Of a DNA stretch of 64,000 nt, positions 22,101 to 30,400 are shown piece after piece; within the stretch, counting starts at the first letter, position 1; every line of letters begins with the position of its first letter. The position numbers were made by a program, and so were the translations under genes. A model generated the notes under the pieces. The model was not told the origin of the DNA. It did no database searches and worked only from the letters and a program-made list of their open reading frames with translations. Location of the stretch: contig JAEHOE010000004.1 in assembly GCA_016858145.1 (NCBI GenBank), positions 620,001 to 684,000 of the forward strand, given 5' to 3'. This stretch comes from Edaphochlamys debaryana (lineage: Eukaryota; Chlorophyta; Chlorophyceae; Chlamydomonadales).

Positions 22101-24018
22101 GGGCCGAAGCAGCACGGGGGGTGGACGATCAGGCGGCCGCCCCAGGGGAAGAAGAGGCTTGGGCGAACATTGCCAGGGGCATAGGCTGGGAGGACGTCAG
22201 CTTGGCAAAGATGACAGTTAGCCTGGCCACGCACTTGCAATTGGGACCGGCTCGGGTTAAGCTAGCACGGAAGCATGCACTTTACATTCAGGAGGCGTAC
22301 GGCACAGACACGGCATCAGCAGAAGCAGTGGCAAGTCTGAAAGCGGTTTGGCCGAGGTTGTGGGGCATTAAGTGGGATCCGGGCAATAAAGAGCCCTTGT
22401 GGAGGCTGGCGATGGATGGCTTCCCGGGATTTGGCATGCACCGGAGCCAGTTAGGAACTGAGAACGTGGCGAGGTGTCCGTGTGGGCGGGCCATGGAGCA
22501 AGGCGATCGGCTCCACCATTTCTGGTATTGTCCAGCCGCTGTGGCTGTTCGTATGCGCCTCAGTCATGGTATTGGCAGGGCGGTGAAACGACACGAGGTG
22601 TGGCTTGCTGTGCCCCCAGAGGGCACCGGGATTCATGCGCGAGTGTGGGACGTGGTGTGTCTGGCCGCGATATGCGCGATGGACCGGGCCAGAAGGTACA
22701 AGTATGCGCACAGGGACGCTCAGGACCACTCCTTGATGATGGCACAGGCTTTAGCAGTAGCACGAGGCGAGTTTGAGGGCCGTTTGCAGTGTTTTGCGGA
22801 GGTTGGGCTCACGCACAGGGGCTGGGATGAGGTCCCAACCGACCACCCTTTCCTAGCGGCCAGGGCGGACGGATCAGTGCAGTATGCAGGCCCGGACGCC
22901 CCTTGATGGAGGCGGGGCACACCCTGCGGCGCATAACAAACGGGAGGGAGCCGCAGGGGGGGGGGTTTCGCCCGGCGGCGCATAACAAACGGGAGGGAGC
23001 CGCAGGGCAGGGGCGGGGACCGGGTGAGCTACACGTGGCGTTTGATGGGATGTGCACCTTGCGGAAAGGGGACATAGTCCTCTGCGGCGCATAAGAAACG
23101 GGAGGGAGCCGCAGAGTGGGAGTGAATGTGGGGTCGGGAGAGCCAGGATCGAGAGGTGTACGGCCAACAGTGTGAGCACATGATGAACGGTGAACGGTTA
23201 CTGGTAGGAGGCGCGGCCGAGGAGGGGCCATCGATACACGCTGAGCATGGTCATTGCGTGCCAAGGACTAAGGTGGGACCTGAGTGTGGTCAGTGCAAGT
23301 TATGACAGGGACTTGCGTTCTGGCTTGCAGGGGGCAAGCCCGTGAGGTGGGTCGCTTGGCCCCAGCGTTCAGCGCTGTGACCCCAGGGGGGTCCTTCATT
23401 GTAAACACCGAGGACTTTCTGCTCGTCCTCTCAGCGACACCTGCACCACTACCCCTGCTGGCCACCGAGTCGAGGTCCCGCCCCGTCGGCCTGGACGCTG
23501 CCCCACCCACCCCTGGCCCCACCCGCCGTCTCCCCCGCTCGTCCCGCGGCTGGGGGTGCGCAAGATGCCCCTACCTAGCCCAGCCCTGCCCTGCCTAGCC
23601 ACTCTGGTATGGTGTTGCTCATACAATGCCACCTGAGGAAGTCCCACACGTGCGCACGTGTCTTACATGGGATTGTGGAAGGAGAGGGGGACGGCGACGG
23701 CGACGGCGAAGCCTTCACAGGCGAGCGGCGGGGTGGGGGCCGCCGGTGTGGCGGGGGGTTCTTTCGCCCACTCAGCAGGGTTTGAGAATGAGCATCCACG
23801 GCAAGCGCTGCAAACAGGGAAGGTCATAACGCGACGAGTTACGCCTTGCTTCAGCGCCTCTCAGCGCTCTCACACTGATTCATGCGCAAGTTTTACTCGG
23901 TCGTCTGCGTGGCCGCTGCCATAGCAGTGAGAAGCGCATAGCTACCCGTCTCACCACAGAAGAGCAGCAGCAGGAAAGCCGCGGACAGCACGCGGCTGCC
24001 GCTGCGAGCGCCAGCCAT
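16174..24018 (-). CDS. Secreted Ser/Pro-rich, Cys-rich protein (pherophorin-like), intron 2 carries a LINE
   Basis: Three exons on the minus strand, 24018-23955, 23807-23667 and 16700-16174, splice in phase (1 nt left over at both junctions) to a 243-residue protein. Residues 1-27 are a strong signal peptide (MAGARSGSRVLSAAFLLLLF then CALAVDA). Residues about 28-69 are basic and Pro-rich, ending in a (Ser-Pro)n tract, typical of Hyp-rich algal matrix proteins. The C-terminal ~150 residues are Cys-rich (ECFACLGCSACFEWEIK, ECSGNKIRTCG, DNMGCVKVDQFYTISC). I read it as pherophorin-like; the exact family is uncertain. Intron 2 is 6,966 bp, of which about 6.2 kb is an antisense LINE, next to a minisatellite near exon 3. 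All splice borders remain GT-AG, so the gene may still work. Confidence 0.75.
16705..16900. repeat. GC-rich minisatellite, unit about 119 bp, about 1.6 copies
   Basis: Two imperfect copies start at TTGGCG at 16705 and 16824 and share long GGGGCGGGGTCACGGGTG-like stretches. They lie in intron 2 of the minus-strand pherophorin-like gene, just upstream of exon 3. Confidence 0.8.
17190..18652 (+). pseudogene. LINE ORF1 (truncated start, frameshifted)
   Basis: The frame is open from 17173 (FFGKKDTLDLVKLAISD...) without a convincing ATG. It runs in frame 1 to about 17650. The sensible continuation (REIDRCILYFPAGTKLPGN, then a Glu/Ala-rich tail ending ASWAEVASGDLI) lies in frame 2, so there is a net one-base frameshift near 17,630-17,655. 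The second half has an Ala run, acidic low-complexity sequence and a basic Gly/Arg-rich patch (GGAGRGRGPARGGATGR) that could bind RNA. ORF1 proteins of LINEs are RNA-binding chaperones; I saw no clear RRM or CCHC knuckle. It ends with TAA at 18650-18652, directly abutting the ORF2 ATG in the same frame. Confidence 0.75.
18653..22906 (+). CDS. LINE ORF2: AP-endonuclease and reverse transcriptase (1417 aa)
   Basis: An uninterrupted ORF. The N-terminal ~270 residues are an exonuclease-endonuclease-phosphatase fold: THNVRG, QETKLP, GGVAILIRK, LLAADFNF, RLDRLLAS and SDHRLV are the usual motif positions. A middle Ala-rich coiled segment follows. The reverse transcriptase (about 500-800) has MYRPIALLDTDYRLLARVLA, FLDFHKAYDTVDR, VRQGCPLAPLLY and the catalytic SQYADDYGQ near residue 733, then LNVGKCELLRIG. 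Near residue 1276 is a C-terminal Cys/His motif (CPCGRAMEQGDRLHHFWYC) as in plant and algal L1 elements. No RNase H domain was recognised. The absence of stops suggests a recent insertion. It would nick target DNA and prime reverse transcription of its RNA in the nucleus. Confidence 0.95.
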   Translation: MPGRRPRERAGLPPLRVATHNVRGILGGGNRQLDRLTALMQQWARQRLDVVCLQETKLPAAQTNWVQTQMSVIAAQLHVGDWQSFWSPAGQGPRGGPAGGVAILIRKALITGGALQVPVAPSTTDTEGRLVQLPVRWGGHSFTLTCAYLPSANPSAQRCFIETVLGPSLSATSTHLLAADFNFVPNPALDSISAHGRPDDAATTATFSTFCPGLVDVYRALHPEQRAYTFTNGASAARLDRLLASSPLAAHVPTCRVESGRPSDHRLVSIYINPLDTARPPGRGLPRARLHFLDHPDLRDQFGDWLIQASAARPTTPAECLQWWTRFKRSLLISCNRLNRMARQRRLQATAEAEAAAQAEAAAFAAVAAGDLSAASAAAAARAAAAAASLRAAAPWARRARQAWLRTGERPCPAITRLIRPVSGGCVIRQLQRPDGSQATNPEELPEVMAEFWSRVSTAAAADPEARAQVLHALRAAGNRCPPSRVAEMGAAEVLAKEVATAIAGARPGTAPGADGIPMDLYKAYAAQLTPILVDVFTAIGTTESTPAGFLDAVISCFHKGGDPAVAAMYRPIALLDTDYRLLARVLARRLLPAFVEAIDNEQTAFLTLRLISDNILLMQLLAESLRKSGESGLIAFLDFHKAYDTVDRPFLLACLDALGVGDGFLRWVRLIYTGTRSAALVNGQLSSYKAVTAGVRQGCPLAPLLYLAPGQALLSFLKRLELGFALANTRLTASQYADDYGQILRSTALVSALMSAMDTFAAASGQRLNVGKCELLRIGTPPPPALQQHPPPGPQAAEQVAGLHLAASARTLGVTFSTQPTAATPLPPPLLDKFLSRLTLIARMGLSAFGVASCLSAYGLGTLLYHCQHNGLPPRTATEHLVGTVAALTDRNMTPARYRDNPNALPAGAPTSCMYLSPAVGGFGLLPLVEHTGARHASAAVRGILGACGLLRYRPPWTAPLVSLLRSTHPAAHPLCLLTMRRPTSSIGLRILGATVPRATSPALVRVAGALALLPRAQVIAPMPAGAWVYNAPLWGNPALPAGNIDNNAPSWGLEGEFTDLFAVPGLRTVGTAVRCLDELERIRGMHGLEGSIGRALARARAQINRSYTERVVQSILGTQVGALPQALRNGLDMGQRLGALISRLPAGWAEAARGVDDQAAAPGEEEAWANIARGIGWEDVSLAKMTVSLATHLQLGPARVKLARKHALYIQEAYGTDTASAEAVASLKAVWPRLWGIKWDPGNKEPLWRLAMDGFPGFGMHRSQLGTENVARCPCGRAMEQGDRLHHFWYCPAAVAVRMRLSHGIGRAVKRHEVWLAVPPEGTGIHARVWDVVCLAAICAMDRARRYKYAHRDAQDHSLMMAQALAVARGEFEGRLQCFAEVGLTHRGWDEVPTDHPFLAARADGSVQYAGPDAP
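22922..23116 (+). repeat. Three stem-loop repeats in the LINE 3' region
   Basis: Three copies of a ~37-nt unit can fold: arms 22922-22930/22950-22958 (9 bp), 22972-22979/22999-23006 (7 of 8 pairs) and 23080-23088/23108-23116 (9 bp). Loops share GCATAA(C/G)AAACGGGAGGGA. Between copies 1 and 3 a C-G pair changes to T-A, which preserves the stem. Confidence 0.85.
23400..23404 (+). terminator. TGTAA poly(A) signal of the LINE
   Basis: TGTAA is the usual poly(A) signal of chlorophycean genes. This one lies 10 nt before the inferred 3' end of the element (23414) and is conserved in the truncated copy at the other end of the window, so the element RNA probably ends here. Confidence 0.65.
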
Positions 24019-25675
24019 GCTATGTTGCTTGAGGGAACGCACGCACGATGCTAAGCGTGAGTGTAGCCGCGACAGCTTGCCGTCTTCAAAGGTTGCCGTG
24101 ATTCTATGATGCCGTGGGCGTGCGTGGGCTTAAGTAGAAGTACGGTGTCCCCTCCAGATTGTCCTGCTGTAATCAGGCGCCTAAGGCGCGTGCGGCTTTC
24201 TAGCCCCGCCCTGCAACCACAAGCTTATGTCCTGTACTTAGCTGGGTCGCGGGGTTCCCGGACCTGTTGGCGGAGAGCCATGGATGGTAGGCGGATGTCT
24301 TGATGCGGCACTCGGCGCAGCTGCTGCAGCAGTTGACCTCGCGAGTCCGCACCTTCTGCAGAGGAAGGCGCTTGACTTTGCACGGACCGGCGTACTTAAG
24401 GTCGCCCCGGCGGTTGACCGGCTTGCGTGCTGCCCTATGGTTTTACCCCCATGTACGCTGTCATAGGTTCACCTCTGGCAGGCTATGGCCAAGGTAGGGA
24501 GCACAGTAGTACTTACTTCCAATCTGCTTTGCAGCAGCCCCTCGCGCGCTTGTGTGCGCCTCCCAGGCCGTGTCGTGTCGGGCGGGGATGAGCCTGGATG
24601 TGTCCAGATGTGTCCCATACATGCATATGCGGCAGCCAGGGGGCAAATGCGGGGGGTTGTGAGGCCAACGGGGGGGGAGGGGGCTGGCCCCAGGAGGCCA
24701 GAGGGGATCGGCACGCTCGTCCTACGGCACGCGCGAGCCGGCCGAGTTCTAGAGGGCCCGACGACCAGACACTAGTTCTCCGTTACTTACGGCCACTACA
24801 TTACCTCAACGCAGATTTGCCTCAACGCAGCGCTTTACTTACTCTCTGCCACCTAACTTGCCATGCGTGACGCCTATGAAGATAGCGGTGGGCTGCTAGA
24901 TGCAGCATGCTCATAGGCACCCCGGGCCAGCATTTGCGAGGTGGCACTGGCACAACTTCACTATGGGAGCTCCCTCAGGTCGCTTTCAATGAAACAAATG
25001 CGCCAACCTTGCTCGACCAGCACTGGTCGCAGCGCTCGTGCACAGCATCTAGGTCTATCTTAGAGTATGTTGAGGTGGAACATGTAGGGATATGCACCAC
25101 GGTCCCCACCAGGGCTGGGCGGGCTGGCTGGCCGTGCTGGCTGGCGTCCTCACGCGTACACTGCCTTCGCCCCAAGCACCGGCACCAGCGCACACCCTCG
25201 TCTGCAGATATGGGCATCGAGCCGTGGGATAAGCTGGCGGTGAGGGGAGAGGCAGGGTGGGGCGTGTAGGGGCGTGGTGGCAGGCGAGGTGCATACATGA
25301 CTCGCCGTGAGCCCGCTGCAGCCCCAAAGGAAGGCCGCCTTGTGACTTAGCATATGGTAGCACTGGCAGCGTTAAGGCTTACAAGGTGTTCTTGGGGAGG
25401 CGTGCCGGTGACTCAAATGAGGTCGGCAGGAGTGCAGGAAGGCCCGGGTTGCCCGGGTCAAGTCTGACGGGCGGCCCAGTGCCGCACACGTGTCCATCTG
25501 GGTCAGGTCTTCAGGGCTCGCTCCGGGCCTAATAACCGCTCTGCAGGACGTGGATAGCATTCCCTCCAGAGTCACCTTAAATCGCGTGCACCCTGAGGTG
25601 AGCGCCCCGCAGCGCTGTGGAGGCATGTGGGGCTTGGGATAGGGGTGTGTGGTGCAGGGTTAAGGCTACCTGCAC
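24019..25675. other. Upstream flank of the pherophorin-like gene; Cys-rich coding-like fragment
   Basis: No complete gene seen. On the minus strand, about 24,462-24,225 reads as an open, G/C-ending stretch with PCKVKRLPLQKVRTREVNCC and SSCAECRIKTSAYH, lacking a start codon. It may be an orphan exon or a decayed element. On the plus strand, a short exon-like piece DVDSIPSRVTLNRVHPE lies at about 25,549-25,599 between AG and GT. None could be joined in phase to neighbours with confidence. Confidence 0.3.
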
Positions 25676-26337
25676 GCCGCAGCGCTGAGGCTGCTCGAGG
25701 GCGCGGGCCCTTCGCGCATGACCCTTCCACGAACGCTCAACCGCTTGCTGAACGAGGGGGCGTCAAGGAGCCACGGTGCGGGCGTGAGCGGCTGGGGGTG
25801 GGGCGAGGCGGGCGTGGGTGCGGGCGGGGGAGGATAGGGAGAGGGGCTGCGGAGCGGAAAGGTTCTGGAGGAGGGGAGATGCACGCGGAGGGGGTGGAGG
25901 CAGCGGTGGCGCACCGGAGGGCAGGGCTTGGAGGGAAAATGAAATGCGGAGCGAGGCAATGCTGCCCCTCCTCCCTCCTCCTCGTCCTCCACCCCCCTTT
26001 CAAAATTGATGGCCCATCCTTCCTCTCCAACCCTTCTCTGCCCTTTCCCCACCAGGCCTAGTGAGGCTCAAGGCCCTAGCTCCCACCGCGTCCCTACCCT
26101 AATCCAAATGACTGTCCCCCTGATGCCCACTCTCCATGTCTCTCCCCTATCCATCTCCGGCCTGCCGGCCCTACCCTGGTACAGAGCGGCTCAAGGCCCA
26201 GATGCTGTGCGACGGCCTGCTGCGGCGCGTGCTGTGCCCCCAGCAGACGCTTCGCGCGCACGAGGTTATGATGCGCGCTCTAGCGCACCGACTGGACGTT
26301 ACAGATGCGGATGGGGGCAGCGGCGGGAGTGACGAGG
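25661..26337 (+). CDS. Candidate unidentified gene, two exon-like segments (partial)
   Basis: Two plus-strand segments look like exons. The first is about 25,661-25,774 (YLHAAALRLLEG, MTLPRTLNRLLNEGASRSH), ending at a GT. The second is 26,183-26,337 (RLKAQMLCDGLLRRVL then PQQTLRAHEVMMRALAHRL), bounded by AG and GTGCGG. They join in phase, both have G/C-rich third codon positions and both look alpha-helical. No start, stop or family was found and upstream joining is unclear, so this may be a decayed gene. Another helical open stretch (AERERLCDDQRRLMTTLL) near 26,683 does not join in phase. Confidence 0.3.
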
Positions 26338-27466
26338 TGCGGGCGGGGCTTCTGGGAGCGTGAGGCATGTGAGGTGGAGAGGGGTGGGTTGGGGACGTGC
26401 GTTGGGGACGTGGGCGAGGAGCGCAAAGGGCAGGGTGGAGCGGGCCAGAAGGGGGGGACGAGGCGGGCAGCGCCAGTCGTGGCAGGAGCTAGGAGCAGGC
26501 ATAGCCGCAGGCCATGGATCGCACCAGGTAGGAGGACTAGGCAGGACAAGACAGTCGCTGGTGATGTGAGTGCATGAGATGCATTCATGCGGACGTATGG
26601 GTGTGTACCGCACGGATGATCGGACGGCGCCAATGTACCTGAAGCAATTCGGACCAAGGGCAGGGGCTGAGTCCTGAGTGTGGCTGAGCGTGAGCGGCTG
26701 TGTGACGACCAGAGACGCCTGATGACGACCCTTTTGACGACGGAAGAGAGCTGGTGGCGGCAGGGCGCTGCTAGGAAGGATGGCGGGATCTGTTATCCTG
26801 TGGATGAGTGTGCACAGGAGATGCACTGTGGACCTTGGCCAGCTGGGAATACCTGTCGAGGGACGGAGGGGCGGGCCAAGGGTGGCAGGGGAAAAGTGCA
26901 GGTCTCGAGCGAGTCGTGCCCTAGGGGTGGCAAGACACAAGACGCGGGTCACGCAGCCGACCGATCGCCGCTTGCCCTTGCGTGCTGCTTTAAAGAGAGC
27001 GCTTGCAGCGCCTGTCCCAAGTCTGATTCCGCAGCACGCCCCCAGCCTCCCCCAGGCAGTAGACATGCCGACACCATCCTCCACCTCCCTCTCCGGAGGT
27101 GTCCACCCCACGAGCTAACCCCGCCTCCACAGTGCCAGCGCATGACATCCACACGCCACCCCGTGCGAGGTCACCCCGTAGAGCGGCCCGGACGGACATT
27201 TTGCCGTCAACATGCACAGGTCGGTCAACGCAAACAGTGGTTTGCGCGCTGTCGGTGCCGCCAGACCAGGTCAAGTATCGACTAATGGATAACGCAACCA
27301 GCTGCCCGGTCAGTTCATGGCCCGAGCAAGTCGGCATCCGGCACCGCGAAATCCCTTGATGTCGAAACAAGTAGCTCCACATCGAGTGTTTCCTGTGCAG
27401 AAGTCTCCCATATAACCATATACCAGTGTTCAGGTGCCCCAGTACCCAAGCCCGACATCACCGACA
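26338..27466. other. Intergenic: 5' flank of PFK
   Basis: The open frames here are long only because of high GC and have no consistent exon borders. The last few hundred bases before 27467 should hold the PFK promoter and 5' UTR; no TATA box was recognised. Confidence 0.4.
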
Positions 27467-30400
27467 ATGTTGCTCGAGCGGCAAGCCGGAGCCGGCATGC
27501 GCACCCTAGGTCAATCTAGCCGACGTGTGGCCGCGCCTGTCACGGCCAGACCAGCCCGCACGCGGTCGGTGCGGGTATCGTGCGTTGCCGAGACCGAGGC
27601 CTCCAAGGCGCCGAAGCCTGCTGCTTCTCCCGCTACGCCGCCTGCTAACACCGCGGGCAGTGGAGCGTATGTTTCTGGGCCCTATGGAGGGGGCCGCATC
27701 TCCGCCTCGTCGTCGGGGTCTGGCGATGAATGGGAAGGTTCGTGTGTGTGCCATCGGGGCCCCGCAAGTGTCCCGACCAGCAGTGCGCTGACACGACTTT
27801 GATGCTTGCAGATGTGATGGAGCTGAAGGACCTGCGCCAGTACCTCGTGCCCAGGTCGGCGTGCGGGCTGTCGAAACCCTGACGTCCTTGGGACTGCACG
27901 TGCTAGTTGCGCCTGGGCGCCGGGCTGAAACTTCCCTTCCCTATCCCATGCTTCCTTCTGTTAACACAGGGACAGCCCGGCCTTGCCGCACAACAACCAC
28001 GGCGGTGGCTTCGGTGAGCGGGGCCTCAAGGCGGAAGGCAGGACCCGCGCCCCCTTACCCCAGGATACTGTATCCCGTACGTCCCCACCGTGGCGTACAC
28101 GGATCACGCGTTGACAGATGCAACCCTTCCCTATATGCGTGCAGTTGGTGACCGCGACCGCATCCGGCTGCATACTGTCGAGTTTGAGTCCACGGAGTCG
28201 GCAGGTGCGCCTGCCTGGGTGGACCGGCGATTGGGAGGTTGGAGAGCAGGTGCCGCGGCGACTGGGCCATATCTTGTGCCCGTCCACCCCTGACCTGACT
28301 ATGGTCGAATCCCTAAAAATGTGGCTGGAAGCGGTGGTGGAGGCCATGCGCCTTGGCGGGGGCGTGGGAGGAGCGTGAAGGTTGGGGAAGGCTGCGAAGG
28401 GAGAGGCCCGGTCACGCGAGGCTTCTTGCCGCTACGTCAGGGGGTGGGATGAAGCCACGTGTCGCGAGGCATTGGCAGGACAAAGGGGGCCCCAGGGCGC
28501 ACTACTTCGCCCAGTTGCGAAGCGCCACGGGGTTAGCGCAGTGGTGCAGGGCTGCAGGGGACAGGAGGCGGGCAGGGGGCTGCAGGGACGACACGCCTCA
28601 CCCCCTCCCCTCTCCATCACCCCCCTCTTCCCCCTCCTCTCCCCCAGGCTCCTTCTGCGCCGACGGCGTGCTGACGCACGGCGACGAGGACTCCTGCATC
28701 CTGCTGCCCGAGTGGGCCATCCGCTGCGGCCCGCGCAAGACCGTCTACTTCGACCCCAAGCAGGCGCGTGGGAGGGGGAAGGGGGCGATGTGTGTTTGGG
28801 GCTGCTCGTGTAACCCTGCGAAGCGTGCGTGTGCCGAGCAGGGTTGGGGCCCATGAAGTCGCGTATCCCACGAGGGTAGACGGTGCGCTCTAATGTACAG
28901 TGTGAAGACTTCCTCCCCTACCCCCTCTCACCGCGATGCAGGTCAGCGCGGCGGTGGTGACGTGCGGCGGCCTGTGCCCCGGCCTCAATGACGTCGTGCA
29001 GGTGCGTGCGGGATAAGAGGGATGTGGATGGAGGGAGCGTAGGAAGGAGGGCGAGGTGCGGGAGGGGTGCGTGCGGGGGACTGTGGGTGCGGGTGCGGAT
29101 GGGGGGGGGGTCTGCGGGGTTTCGGGTCAAGGGTGCGTACCGATTGGTGCGTTTGCGGGCATGTGGGTGTGGGTGGAGTCAGGTGTGTGCTGACCCTATC
29201 TTTGCAACGGGGGCTACGAGAAGAGCGACAAGAGCGGGAGCATCCCTGGGCGTGGTGGTGAAGCAGCGATGTCAGGAGCCTCCGCCAGCCCCCAAAGCCT
29301 TAGCCCTCGACCGATCACGCTGTCAGCACCTCTCGGCTTGACCACCCCCGTGACCCCCCTCTCTCGCTTGACAACGCACCCTCTCCGACCCCCCTCGCGA
29401 CCGTCCTTGACCCCCCTTCACCCATCCCCACCCCCACCCTCACCCCCCCAGAACATCGTGTACACGCTCACGGACTACGGCGTGCCCGAGGACAACATCC
29501 TTGGCATCCGCTACGGCCTGCGCGGCTTCTACGAGCGGGACGCCAAGCCCATCAACCTCACGCGCCGCTACGTGGAGGGCATCCACCTCAAGGGCGGCAC
29601 CATGCTGGTGAGGGGAGGGGGTGGGGGTTTGGGGAGGAGGCAGGAGAGGGGGAGGCAGGAGGGGGGTGGGATGGGGAGGAGGAGGGACGGGGGATGGGGA
29701 GAGGAAAGGCCAGGTGAGTCGGGGTACTGTCGGAGATGGGTCGGGCCCAGGGCCCCGCTGTCTGATGTGGGTCGGCCCAGCTCAATGTGGGTCGGGCGCC
29801 CGTGATGGCCGCTCCGCTCATCCCCTGCCCACCCCTCCCGCTTGCAGGGCACCAGCCGCGGCGGCGCCAACGTGAAGGAGATTGTCCGCCGCATCGACCT
29901 GTGGGGCCTCAACATGGTCTTCGTGGTGGGTCCCGGGGTGGGCCCAGCGGGGCCCGGGTGGGACTGGAGTTTGGTGGAGAACCATGCGAACGGCCTCAAA
30001 AGGGGCTAATGGGACTGTTGCCCCACGAAATGGAGGTTAGCAAGTGGAGGCCGAGAGCAAAGCCATCGTCTGGAGGGGGCTTGGGGAGGACCAAGCGGGT
30101 CCGCTGGAGGCCCAGGCAGGCCCCGTGTTATCGGCTGGGACGGCGGAGACCAACGCAACTCCTCTCAGCCCGGACCCGTCGGGGGACGTCCATGGGCTTA
30201 AGCGCCGCTACACGGAGCGCAGGGGCCGTCGGTCCGAGGCGGTCGGCCGTAAGCTCCGAACCATCTCCGTCCCCCTCCTCTTCCCCCGCTCACTCCACCC
30301 CGACCCACCCCAACCACCCCACAACCGACCGCCCCAACCACTCGAATCAGGTGGGCGGCAACGGCGGCAACGCGGCCGCCAACGCCATCAGCGAGGAGTG

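Larger units (their letters stand above)
17189..23414 (+). mobile_element. L1-type LINE, 5'-truncated, with intact ORF2
   Basis: A non-LTR retrotransposon antisense to its host gene. It holds a damaged ORF1, an intact 1417-codon endonuclease/reverse-transcriptase ORF2, and a 3' region of about 500 bp with three hairpin repeats and a TGTAA poly(A) signal at 23400-23404. The proposed borders come from a 6-bp direct repeat CTTTCT at 17183-17188 and 23415-23420. The 3' border (ending ACCGAGGA) agrees with that of a second truncated copy at 49,529-50,009. No poly(A) tail is present. ORF1 has no ATG at its beginning, which fits 5' truncation. No LTRs or integrase were seen. The 5' border is less certain than the 3' border. 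Confidence 0.85.

Noticed and set aside
26680..27285. Plus-strand open frame beginning AERERLCDDQ
   Set aside because: The first part looks helical, but no acceptor fits its phase and the rest is low-quality sequence. Not enough to call an exon.
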